Positions 8,201 to 15,486 of a DNA stretch of 40,563 bases are shown piece after piece. The stretch comes from Verrucolacustris sp044348085 (GTDB lineage: Bacteria > Verrucomicrobiota > Verrucomicrobiia > Methylacidiphilales > Verrucolacustridaceae). A model generated the notes under the pieces. It saw only the letters and a list, made by a program, of their open reading frames with translations. It was not told the origin of the DNA and ran no database searches. Position numbers and translations under genes: made by a program. Each line of letters begins with the position of its first letter. Positions within the stretch are counted from its first letter, which is position 1. The DNA is taken from positions 1-40,563 of the forward strand of contig JBIKTM010000013.1 in the NCBI GenBank assembly GCA_044348085.1, given 5' to 3'.

Positions 8201-8810
8201 AATTTCCGAATATGATGAGCTAGAGAATCGTCTTAAGTTTCTTGAGACAGAGGAGAAGGATCTGACCACAGCTAAGGCGCAACTTGAGGAGGCCATCCGT
8301 AAAATCAATCAGACAACGCGTCTCCTCTTTGAGGAAACGTTTGATAAAGTTCGGGTTAGTTTTGGGACTCTCTTTGGAGAGCTTTTCGGTGGTGGTCGCG
8401 CCACCGTCAAGATGACGGAGGGTGAGGATGCTCTAGACGGAGGTATCGATATCGAAGCTCAACCTCCAGGAAAACAGCCTAAGAACATATCTCAGCTATC
8501 AGGTGGTGAGAAGGCCATGACAGCCCTCGCGCTTCTGCTGGCAATCTACTCGGTGAAACCAAGCCCATTCTGTGTACTGGATGAGATGGACGCTCCTTTG
8601 GATGAATCAAATACTGTTCGTTTTGTTCAGATCATCGAACGGTTTGTTGAAAAGTCGCAGTTTCTTGTGATCACCCACAATAAGAGGACGATGTCGTCGG
8701 CAGATCTTTTGTACGGGGTAACGGCAACCGAGCCTGGTGTTTCTCGGATGATGTCGGTCAAGTTAACGCGAGATGAGGAAACTCCTTTATTTTCTCAGGC
8801 GGAAGCCTAG
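5283..8810 (+). CDS. smc: Chromosome segregation protein SMC
   Basis: ATPase of the bacterial condensin complex that compacts and segregates chromosomes with ScpA and ScpB (neither gene is in the window). 1175 residues, the usual length. Order: N-terminal head with Walker A GPNGTGKSN (residues 31-39), long charged coiled coil, hinge at about 515-640, returning coiled coil, and C-terminal head with signature LSGGEKAMTALALLLA (about 1071) and Walker B FCVLDEMDAPLDE (about 1097). A conserved GPVNTEA-like segment (MGPVNTEAISEYDEL) precedes the C-terminal head. Its stop codon abuts the GTG of the next gene, so the two are cotranscribed. Confidence 0.97.
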   Translation: MKLKRLEIEGFKSFCDRTVLDFHKGITAIVGPNGTGKSNILDSIRWVLGEQSAKALRGQEMADCIFHGAAGRKASGMAEVTLTFSDCETVLGTDYHEVQITRRVFRDGVGEYALNGVDCRLKDIQRLFLDTGIGRAAYSIMEQGKIDQILSSKPEDRRAIFEEAAGVMRFKVQKREAERKLEGTEANLLRLADILREVRRQIGSLQRQAGKARRHREIFDKLKRFDLALSARQRDQLLLKIDELSSAQASTKAELERSQLAETTCEQAVRGQRTRLEDADRAWRDAEREVVAAQAEEVRCGERASMQAQRAEELGAAIERARGEIALAERQNSAQEDLIRSLTSEMEKVTTDFQQAEQACQEAQEQVAVARRKREEAVAQMELIRSKRETARREGEGARARANAEELTTRQRSEALEKIRLEISAKDTEEQRERSGLEELFRRLGEAEALFPDARDRLKNAEEELRRAESDLVDAEKKLSESESERTLARSREEAIRERSTGEAELCLKVGLEKGEVGAEALWPALRVRPGYEVAISLALGPVLDGVLVNDIESMARVLEEGEGVASGILLSKDISPLGNSDWAEGAWNFVEGAPEWQALLNRLLAGICIVDSWEEAKALHAGRPEATVICRDGRMISARGWQRRGKARNSRPGRQECEAARELVLRLDKVTADATSLVASIRDRIEKGREHLDISRSHERQIRQSLDDVRREHDRKEAQVRGLASETVRRKDEATRLEQEILVHQKIAQEKNAEASKYLADEQGLDEDIKGSEQRRQEAESEELRLNDVLTDRRVERSAQQQRRDSCAAQLHPAEARRKELADLVLKRREEISSDTARMESARSESQSSAQAQQVASQRAKEVEASTSGLKQARENEVALLTEKEADVVRWRQEGEKAKDRLAEFAVKSSQLDFQRQALADRLQREYATPLMEAKSDGDGLPQTDEDWSKLEDEAKALREKMDEMGPVNTEAISEYDELENRLKFLETEEKDLTTAKAQLEEAIRKINQTTRLLFEETFDKVRVSFGTLFGELFGGGRATVKMTEGEDALDGGIDIEAQPPGKQPKNISQLSGGEKAMTALALLLAIYSVKPSPFCVLDEMDAPLDESNTVRFVQIIERFVEKSQFLVITHNKRTMSSADLLYGVTATEPGVSRMMSVKLTRDEETPLFSQAEA

Positions 8811-9569
8811 GTGAACCCAAGTCTTGAGTCGTTACGCGCGACGGCGGAGCGGGTTGCTCGCAACGCTGGGGCTGTCCTGAGGAGCTCGAAATCGGAAGTG
8901 CTCCATGTTGATTCGGCTGAACAACATGACATTAAACTCGAACTCGATAGGAGAATTCAGGAGCAGATTCGAAAGGAGATTCATCAAGTCTACCCTAAAG
9001 ATGGTTTCCTTGGGGAGGAAGGAGGTGAATCTGCATCACCGGGTCAGTACGAGTGGGTTGTGGATCCCATTGACGGTACGGTGAATCTTTTTTATGGAAT
9101 TCCCCACTATGCAGTCTCTGTGGCATGTCGTCTGGACGGGCAATCTTTGGCGGGTGCTATTTACGATCCAAATCGGGATGAGCTCTTTTCCACCCATCGA
9201 GGTGGGGGAGCTACATGTAATAATAAAAAGATTCGGGTTTCTGAAAGGACGAAGCTTGATGAGGCAATCCTTGCTTTAGGTTTTTCAAAAGGGAAGAAGA
9301 CGATCGATAAATGTTTGGAGTTGTATCAGTTTTACGGGGGAAGGGTTCGAAAACTGAGGGCAATGGGTTCTGCTGCATTGGATTTAGCTTACGTTTCGTC
9401 TGGACGACTTGATGCCTATGTTGAGCAGGGTGTCAGTATTTGGGATATTGCCGCTGGGGCCTTAATGGTGGAGGAAGCTGGGGGAGTTGTGCGAAGTCAT
9501 CCTAGTGAGCCTGAAGGTAAAATTCATCTCGTAGCCACCAACGGGAAGATCCCTTTAGAGTTTGTGTAG
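8811..9569 (+). CDS. Inositol monophosphatase family protein
   Basis: Mg-dependent sugar/inositol phosphate phosphatase (252 residues). Metal-binding motifs of the FIG superfamily are visible: GEEGGE (68-73), DPIDGT (85-90) and WDIAAGALMVEEAGG (about 211-225). The substrate cannot be told from motifs; family members act on inositol-1-phosphate, histidinol-phosphate (HisN) or adenosine bisphosphates (CysQ). The start is GTG immediately after the smc stop, with GGCGGAAG inside the end of smc as a good ribosome-binding site. Cotranscription with smc is likely; a functional link is not obvious. Confidence 0.9.
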   Translation: MNPSLESLRATAERVARNAGAVLRSSKSEVLHVDSAEQHDIKLELDRRIQEQIRKEIHQVYPKDGFLGEEGGESASPGQYEWVVDPIDGTVNLFYGIPHYAVSVACRLDGQSLAGAIYDPNRDELFSTHRGGGATCNNKKIRVSERTKLDEAILALGFSKGKKTIDKCLELYQFYGGRVRKLRAMGSAALDLAYVSSGRLDAYVEQGVSIWDIAAGALMVEEAGGVVRSHPSEPEGKIHLVATNGKIPLEFV

Positions 9570-9681
9570 GGTATTGAGTAACCCCTTTTCGTGTAAGAGT
9601 TCCACCTGGAATCCTAATTATCGTTGGTTACTGCAAGCGAGTAACATTGAATTTGGGTAAGGTTGCTGGCATGAATGAGAT
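9570..9681 (+). promoter_or_regulatory. gltX leader with a dyad and a 4-codon mini-ORF
   Basis: 112-base spacer. The perfect inverted repeat GTTACT-GCAAGCG-AGTAAC occupies 9627-9645 and could be an operator or a small RNA hairpin. A mini-ORF, ATG AAT GAG ATA TGA, runs from 9671 to 9685, and its stop overlaps the gltX start codon (ATATGAGTG). It may be chance or a reinitiation device. It is not a T-box: the region is far too short and lacks the conserved T-box sequence. Confidence 0.35.
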
Positions 9682-11043
9682 ATGAGTGATGTACGTGTTC
9701 GCTTCGCGCCTTCCCCAACTGGCCTTCTGCACATTGGGGGAGCCCGAACTGCACTTTTTAACTGGCTCTATGCACGGCACGTAGGAGGGAAGTTTGTCTT
9801 AAGGGTTGAGGACACTGACCAGTCACGAAATACGCAGGAGGCTGTGGATGTGATCTTTCGCGGAATGCGGTGGTTGGGATTGGATTGGGATGAGGGCCCG
9901 GATGGCAAGGGTGGCACCAAAGGGGAGAGGGGACCTTATTTTCAAAGTCAGCGTGGCTCGATTTACGCAAAGTATTTGGAGAAACTGCAGGCAACAGAAA
10001 AGACGTATGAGGATGGGGGAGCCCTTAAATTCAAGATGCCGAAAACTCCGTGCGTGGTGAAAGACATGGTTTGCGGTGATGTGACCTTTGACCGGACCGT
10101 TGAACCTGATCTTGTGATTCGAAGGAAAGACGGAAGCCCCGTTTTTCATTTCGTGAATGTAGTGGATGATCTTGAGATGGGAATCACTCACGTCATTCGT
10201 GGGGAAGATCACCTCAGCAATACCCAAAAACATATCGCGCTCTATGAGGCACTTGGGGTGACTCCACCCCAGTACGCCCATATTCCTCTTATTTTAAATC
10301 AGAGCGGATCAAAAATGAGTAAGCGGGATGATGGCGCCGCACTTGGTTTTTATGAAGACGCAGGTTACCTGCCTGCAGCCGTAAGAAACTATCTGTGTCT
10401 GTTAGGCTGGTCTCCAGGAGCCAATGAGGAGGTTTTGGACATTCATGAGATTGTGAAGCGCTTTGAACTGAAAGACCTGAACCGTAGTAATGCTCGATTT
10501 GATGCAGCAAAGCTTTTTTGGATTAATGGAGAGTACTGGCGTGCCATGGCAGATTCCGAATTCTCGGAGTTTGCGAAAACCTACTTAGCGAAACATCGGC
10601 CCACTGCCGCTTCTCTTCCTGATGGACTGAGGGATGGGCTACTTCGGGTGATTCGAGAAAAGATTCGCACAGGCAAGGAGTTGGCGGAGTGGATGGATCC
10701 GTATTTAACAGAGGATTACTCGTACTCACCAGAAGCACGAAAGAAGCAGTTCTCAAATCCAGATGCAGGAAAGCTTCTGCTTGGACTTGAGCAAGGATTT
10801 GCCGCTCAAGATGGTGATCTAACTGATGCTACTGCGGAGGCGATATGCAAAAAGGTTGCAGAGGATGCGGCCTTGCCCAAACCTGCAAAAGTAATTCATC
10901 TTTTACGTGCTGCTGTCTCAGGCCATACGGTTGGACCATCCCTTTTTCCTCTCTTGACGGTCTTGGGCAAAAAGACCGTTGTGGCGCGGTTGGGTCGTAC
11001 TCGATCACTTTTTGATTCGGGAAAATTAGGGGAGGCGACATGA
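9682..11043 (+). CDS. gltX: Glutamate--tRNA ligase
   Basis: Charges tRNA-Glu (and possibly tRNA-Gln, if non-discriminating) with glutamate using ATP. Class I synthetase of 453 residues, slightly shorter than most GltX. Signatures: RFAPSPTGLLHIGGARTALFN (HIGH-type motif HIGG at 17-20), the RVEDTD segment that contacts glutamate, and KMSKR at 211-215. The C-terminal anticodon-binding helical domain ends in TVVARLGRTRSLFD. Overlaps the pgsA start by ATGA (11040-11043), so pgsA and der are probably translated from the same message. Specificity (discriminating or not) cannot be read from the sequence, and no GatCAB or GlnS gene is in the window. Confidence 0.96.
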   Translation: MSDVRVRFAPSPTGLLHIGGARTALFNWLYARHVGGKFVLRVEDTDQSRNTQEAVDVIFRGMRWLGLDWDEGPDGKGGTKGERGPYFQSQRGSIYAKYLEKLQATEKTYEDGGALKFKMPKTPCVVKDMVCGDVTFDRTVEPDLVIRRKDGSPVFHFVNVVDDLEMGITHVIRGEDHLSNTQKHIALYEALGVTPPQYAHIPLILNQSGSKMSKRDDGAALGFYEDAGYLPAAVRNYLCLLGWSPGANEEVLDIHEIVKRFELKDLNRSNARFDAAKLFWINGEYWRAMADSEFSEFAKTYLAKHRPTAASLPDGLRDGLLRVIREKIRTGKELAEWMDPYLTEDYSYSPEARKKQFSNPDAGKLLLGLEQGFAAQDGDLTDATAEAICKKVAEDAALPKPAKVIHLLRAAVSGHTVGPSLFPLLTVLGKKTVVARLGRTRSLFDSGKLGEAT

Positions 11044-11636
11044 CGTTTCCGAATGCTCTCACCTTACTTCGAATTCTTCTTGTTCCTCTTTTTGCAGGAG
11101 CTCTTCTTTATCACCGGGAATATCACTCAGAGGGATATACGGGGAATGCTTGGTATTATGCCGCAATCGCTTTTTTTGCCTTAGCCTCTTTGACCGACGG
11201 AGTGGACGGATGGATCGCACGTCATTTTAATCAGCGAAGTCATTTAGGAAGGATTCTCGATCCTATTGCCGATAAGCTTCTTCTCGTCACAGGAATCGTG
11301 CTTTTGGGCACGATTGGCGTTGCGGGAAAAGGGCGACTCCCACTTTGGTTCCCTATTCTTGTTGTGAGTCGGGATTTAATTATAGTTTCAGGAACCCTTT
11401 TCGTTGGGACCCTACTTCACAATTATCAATTCGTGAAACCGCACTGGACGGGGAAGGTCTGCACATTCTTTCAAATTGCCGTTGTTCTGCTTGGGCTCCT
11501 CCTGCCTGGAAACCCATCTACATGGCCTGTTTTATGGGCAGCAGGTGCGATGACCTCTTTATCGCTGGTGATTTACTTGAGGCAGGGTTGGAAGCTCCTG
11601 CATCAGTCTAGTTATGGCGAACCTGCCAGATCCTAA
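11040..11636 (+). CDS. pgsA: CDP-diacylglycerol--glycerol-3-phosphate 3-phosphatidyltransferase
   Basis: Membrane enzyme that makes phosphatidylglycerol-phosphate, first step to phosphatidylglycerol and cardiolipin. 198 residues with several hydrophobic helices. The CDP-alcohol phosphotransferase motif is complete: D56-G57-x2-A60-R61-x8-G70-x3-D74-x3-D78. N-terminal NALTLLRILLVPLF is typical of PgsA. A PgsA assignment rather than another CDP-alcohol transferase (for example cardiolipin or phosphatidylserine synthase) rests on length and N-terminus. Start overlaps the gltX stop by four bases, and der begins 23 bases before its end, so the three genes form one tight unit. Confidence 0.9.
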   Translation: MTFPNALTLLRILLVPLFAGALLYHREYHSEGYTGNAWYYAAIAFFALASLTDGVDGWIARHFNQRSHLGRILDPIADKLLLVTGIVLLGTIGVAGKGRLPLWFPILVVSRDLIIVSGTLFVGTLLHNYQFVKPHWTGKVCTFFQIAVVLLGLLLPGNPSTWPVLWAAGAMTSLSLVIYLRQGWKLLHQSSYGEPARS

Positions 11637-12981
11637 AACACAGCGCCCCGTTGTGGCGATTGTGGGTAGGCCGAACGTTGGCAAGAGCGCGATCTTCAAC
11701 CGAATTTGTCGTCGTCGTATTGCGCTGGTCTTTGATCGTCCTGGGGTAACGCGAGATCGTTTGGTTGCGGATGCCGATTGGGAAGGGCGTCCCTTTGTCT
11801 TGATTGATACAGGCGGGCTAGGACTTGAGGATGGGGCTGGCCTGCAAGAGGCAGTCGAGCGAGAGGCTGATTTGGCTATTGCCTCTGCCAGTCGAGTACT
11901 TCTGGTCGTTGATGGGAAAGAGGGGTTGCATGTTTTGGACACTGAAGTTGCCAAACGCCTTCGAAAAGCTGGGCAAAAAGTCACTCTCGTCATCAATAAG
12001 ATGGATCCCGGATACGGGGGTGTAAAACAGAGCGAGTTTAGGAAGCTTGGGTTTGGGGCGGGAATGGAGGTTTCCGCTGAACACGGATTGGGCTTCGGGG
12101 TGTTGATGTCAGAGATAAGTCAGGGATGGTCTGAAGAGGATCATCAGAAGGATGAAAGGATGCGCATTGCAGTTGTCGGTCGTCCTAACGCTGGAAAGTC
12201 ATCTCTGGTTAATGCCTGGGTGGGGACGGACCGAACCATGGTGGCTCCAATAGCAGGAACAACACGGGATGCGGTCGATGTGCCTGCTCTCCTTGATGGG
12301 GAGGAGGTTTTGTTTATCGACACAGCAGGACTTCGTCAGAAACGTCGGGTCGAAGATCCTTTAGAGAAGATTATGGGGGGCAGAACAGCCCATGCGATTG
12401 ATCGATGTCACTTGGCTATCCTCGCCGTGGATTCCGTTCTCGGTGCAGGTTTAGTCGAGAAAAAGGTTGCTGGATTGATTCAACGAGCCCAAAGGCCATG
12501 CATTGTAGCTGTGACCAAGTGGGATTTGACACATCAAGGAGGTGAGAAGACTCAAGGGGCAGCCTTTCGGAAGGAGTATGAAGCTGCCTTACGCCAAGCG
12601 CTGTTTTTCTTGCCGGATGTACCCATGGTGTTCATGAGTTCAACCAAAAGAAGTGGTTTTGAGGAGCTAAGCCGGGCCGTAACGGATATGAGAAAGGCTC
12701 GCTCTGTTAAAATAGGAACCGGAGAGTTGAATCGGGTTTTGTCTCGAGCCACCGAATCAAGAAGCACCCCTGTGAAGGGTGGGAAAAAGTTGCGTTTGTA
12801 TTACGCCACACAGGTGGAAGGTCCTCTTCCGACTCTTGTCGGATTTGTGAATCATCCTGGCGTTATGTCGGAAGCATATGAGCGGTTCTTAACCAATCGA
12901 GTGCGTGAGCACTTCAATCTTGGGGGATGCCCGCTTCGCTGGAGGTGGCGGGGAAGGGATAAGAAAAAAAGCGATTCGTGA
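11614..12981 (+). CDS. der: Ribosome biogenesis GTPase Der (EngA)
   Basis: Essential tandem GTPase for maturation of the 50S subunit (455 residues). Two G domains are present: first P-loop GRPNVGKS (18-25), switch/G3 DTGG and G4 NKMD; second P-loop GRPNAGKS (about 188-195), G3 DTAG and G4 TKWD. The C-terminal KH-like domain holds LRLYYATQVEGPLPTLVGFVNHP, and a basic tail follows (RWRGRDKKKSDS). The ATG lies inside the last codons of pgsA. It converges on the next minus-strand gene with only 7 bases between stops and no visible terminator. Confidence 0.97.
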   Translation: MANLPDPKTQRPVVAIVGRPNVGKSAIFNRICRRRIALVFDRPGVTRDRLVADADWEGRPFVLIDTGGLGLEDGAGLQEAVEREADLAIASASRVLLVVDGKEGLHVLDTEVAKRLRKAGQKVTLVINKMDPGYGGVKQSEFRKLGFGAGMEVSAEHGLGFGVLMSEISQGWSEEDHQKDERMRIAVVGRPNAGKSSLVNAWVGTDRTMVAPIAGTTRDAVDVPALLDGEEVLFIDTAGLRQKRRVEDPLEKIMGGRTAHAIDRCHLAILAVDSVLGAGLVEKKVAGLIQRAQRPCIVAVTKWDLTHQGGEKTQGAAFRKEYEAALRQALFFLPDVPMVFMSSTKRSGFEELSRAVTDMRKARSVKIGTGELNRVLSRATESRSTPVKGGKKLRLYYATQVEGPLPTLVGFVNHPGVMSEAYERFLTNRVREHFNLGGCPLRWRWRGRDKKKSDS

Positions 12982-12988
12982 ACGTCGA

Positions 12989-15049
12989 CTATTTTACGAT
13001 CTCTGACGAGATGCGATCAATTCCGTCGCGGGCTATTTCACTATTCGGATAATCCTGTAAGGCTCGTAAATACCAGGCCAAGCTCGATCCGACCTGTCTT
13101 TTGCGCTCCATTTCTTGAGCTGTGCGAACGGAGCGAACAAATTCAGCCGCTTGCGTTGTGTAGTCTGCTCTTGCTTGGTTGAGTTTTGGGTCGTCTGGAT
13201 AATCTGCAAACCCCCGTTCTACGCTCTCCCAGGCTCCCGCAGCGTCCCCGCGTTTTGCGAGTTCATGAGAGCGCATCAAAGCGGCTTCCGCACTTTGCAC
13301 GCGATCCAGAACGCCTTTGAGCTTTTCCTGGCGATCCGGAAACATTGCGGTCGCAGCAATGTAACGAACTTTGTCATCAAAGATCTGGCGATAGTTCTTT
13401 TGAGCGACAAGACGATCAAAGTCATTTAAAGCCTGCTGCTGAACATCTGTTTGGCTGAAGATTGCTCCCGAAACTTCGGCAAGGGCTGGATTCCTGGGCC
13501 AGATTTCCGTCGCAGCCCGAAGTTCGGTTTCTAAAGTATTCTTATCCCCTGAAGCTGCTGCGGCCTTAGCTTTTGCTAGATGCATAGCACTGACTGTCTT
13601 TGCGGTCTCCACCACGGCCAAAGGCTTCGAAGTGTCGAAGTCACGTGCTGTTTTGCTGAGTTCTCGAATCAGGTCCTCGGCACGGGTGAGGTCATTCACC
13701 TCGAGTGCAGCTAACAGCTCATTTGTTTTCTGAGTAAACTCGAGGGCGCGTCGTTTTTCGTCTCGAGAAAGTTTTCGCACGGAAGGCATGTATTCACCCA
13801 TCATAAATGTTTCAAAAAGACGTTCGGTTGCGCTTTTGAGCTCGTTTTTCTCTAGTAGAAACTTGTAAGACTCAATTCCCTCATCCACATCCCGAATGGC
13901 TTCATTGGCGAGCGCATCCAATTGACCAAGAGAGTTAATCATTTTTCCTAATGCCTTGAGTCCACTTGCACCCGCACTGATCAAGCTTTCCACCCCAAGA
14001 TTTTCTACACCAAACTGAAGACCTTCAGCGCTGAAGCCACCACCCGATGCTGAGGTGTCAGCGCCAGCCCCTGTGTATTTTCCGCTATTATTTGACCCGG
14101 TCCCCGTTCCTGCGCCTGCGTATGCACCCGAACCGCCTTTTCCAGATATCTTGGGATCTAGTTTTGCTTTTACTTTTACCTGCCCCGCATCCTTGTCCAC
14201 AGGAAGGGAGGAGGATATCTGGTCCAACGCGCTGATGCGATTATCGCCATCCCCAAAAAGGGCTCGATAAAAACGTGTACCAATCAGCACATGCCGAAAC
14301 CTGCGTTGAGCAAAGTATTGAATAATCATGGTCTGGAAATCGATCTTAGCCTGAACAATCGACGCCTCTTTTTTGAGCTTATTGTTCACCATGGTGGCTC
14401 GGACATCCGACAAGGCTTCTTTGATGGGTTCAACGCGAGCTTCATCTTCAGGAGATAGAATCGAGCTTTGAGTTGTGGGATTGGTCCCTATTTGGGTCAT
14501 GCTTTTCGCACTCGGCCCCAGATTCATTCGGTAATTCCATTCGAGAGCAGACTTCTCCCTTTGGAGGGTTCGATTCGCCATCTCCAACCGAGCCACTTCA
14601 TTTTTTGCTAACCACACGCTGTACACAACGTCTGCCATGGAGGCACAAAGGTTGGCATCGCTACGGTACTCCGAGGCCTTCGGCAGAAGTTTCCATGCCG
14701 CATCGACGTTGGCAGTCGTTACTTTGCCAGGACTGAGAAGTGAGAGGATCTCGTTGATTGTTTTTTCGTATTCGAGATCTGCTTCCGAGGTTTCTGCGGG
14801 TGCATTGAGATATTTTTCGAAACGACTCCTAAAGAGACGGTTGTTATTCATGTTCCACAATTTTCCGTCAAATGTTGATGTGTCCGAACCTGGGTCCATC
14901 ACGGGGACGTCTCGACCGAGAAAACCTGGATTCATTTGGGCGGGGCGAGCGCCACCTGTTGCCGCCTTAGAGTCACCCTCCTGTCCAAAAACGGAAGTCG
15001 CTATACCAGTTGTGCATCCTAGGACCAAGAGGAGGGGATTTAGCTTCAC
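12989..15049 (-). CDS. Exported protein of unknown function with Gly-rich linker and TPR-like C-terminus
   Basis: 686-residue envelope protein of unknown function. The N-terminus MKLNPLLLVLGCTTGIATSVFGQ is a signal peptide; cleavage after VFG or lipidation at the Cys of VLGC are both possible. A helical region (about 60-260) with heptad-like charged stretches is followed by a Gly/Ser/Ala-rich low-complexity linker (about 310-350). The C-terminal half is helical, with TPR-like units (AKAKAAAASGDKNTLETEL, SHELAKRGDAAGAWESVERG, SSLAWYLRALQDYPNSE). Start is GTG, overlapping the stop of the 134-residue gene upstream by GTGA, so it is the last gene of an ABC transporter operon. I recognise no named family. 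Confidence 0.8.
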   Translation of the reverse strand: MKLNPLLLVLGCTTGIATSVFGQEGDSKAATGGARPAQMNPGFLGRDVPVMDPGSDTSTFDGKLWNMNNNRLFRSRFEKYLNAPAETSEADLEYEKTINEILSLLSPGKVTTANVDAAWKLLPKASEYRSDANLCASMADVVYSVWLAKNEVARLEMANRTLQREKSALEWNYRMNLGPSAKSMTQIGTNPTTQSSILSPEDEARVEPIKEALSDVRATMVNNKLKKEASIVQAKIDFQTMIIQYFAQRRFRHVLIGTRFYRALFGDGDNRISALDQISSSLPVDKDAGQVKVKAKLDPKISGKGGSGAYAGAGTGTGSNNSGKYTGAGADTSASGGGFSAEGLQFGVENLGVESLISAGASGLKALGKMINSLGQLDALANEAIRDVDEGIESYKFLLEKNELKSATERLFETFMMGEYMPSVRKLSRDEKRRALEFTQKTNELLAALEVNDLTRAEDLIRELSKTARDFDTSKPLAVVETAKTVSAMHLAKAKAAAASGDKNTLETELRAATEIWPRNPALAEVSGAIFSQTDVQQQALNDFDRLVAQKNYRQIFDDKVRYIAATAMFPDRQEKLKGVLDRVQSAEAALMRSHELAKRGDAAGAWESVERGFADYPDDPKLNQARADYTTQAAEFVRSVRTAQEMERKRQVGSSLAWYLRALQDYPNSEIARDGIDRISSEIVK

Positions 15050-15450
15050 GACTTCTCGATCTCCTCGGCCACAAGAATTCCTGCGTCATCCACACGGACT
15101 TTCGCGCGGTACGACTGGTTTTTTTGAAGATTAATCTGCCTCAGTTTGCTGGGGATAAAAATAGGCATGGGCCACTTTTTCGATTCACTGGCAACCACAA
15201 TGCTAAAAAGACGGCCTTTTTCCGGATTTTGTGCGAGGGCATTCAGGATGACTCCCTCAACTTGGTAGATATTCCCACGCAAGCTATTTGCATTTTCAAA
15301 GTAGTCGTTGGGTTTGAGCGGTTCAACGGTCCTATATGGGTTTGCTCCTTTTTGAAGGAAGAAAGCGCCACCAGCGGCAAAGACAAAAAGGATGGCTATA
15401 AGACCAATAATCAGGGAGGAGGGCGTTTTTTGATGAGCACGTCGTGCCAT
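15046..15450 (-). CDS. Small membrane-anchored protein of unknown function
   Basis: 134 residues: a short basic N-terminus (MARRAHQKTPSS), one transmembrane helix (about 13-33, IIGLIAILFVFAAGGAFFL), then a soluble domain of about 95 residues predicted outside the membrane. That domain alternates short beta-strand-like segments (NIYQVEGVILNAL, LFSIVV, PIFIPSKL, SYRAKVRVDDAGILVAEEI), which would suit an OB-fold-like barrel, but this is only an impression. It sits 36 bases downstream of the ABC transporter gene and overlaps the next gene by four bases, so it probably works with that transporter. Confidence 0.75.
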   Translation of the reverse strand: MARRAHQKTPSSLIIGLIAILFVFAAGGAFFLQKGANPYRTVEPLKPNDYFENANSLRGNIYQVEGVILNALAQNPEKGRLFSIVVASESKKWPMPIFIPSKLRQINLQKNQSYRAKVRVDDAGILVAEEIEKS

Positions 15451-15486
15451 ACTGTAAATTACAACGGAAGTGAGGGTGGGGGCAAT

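Noticed and set aside
9570..9681. T-box riboswitch in front of gltX
   Set aside because: The leader is only about 110 bases, lacks the T-box core sequence and has no terminator/antiterminator pair.
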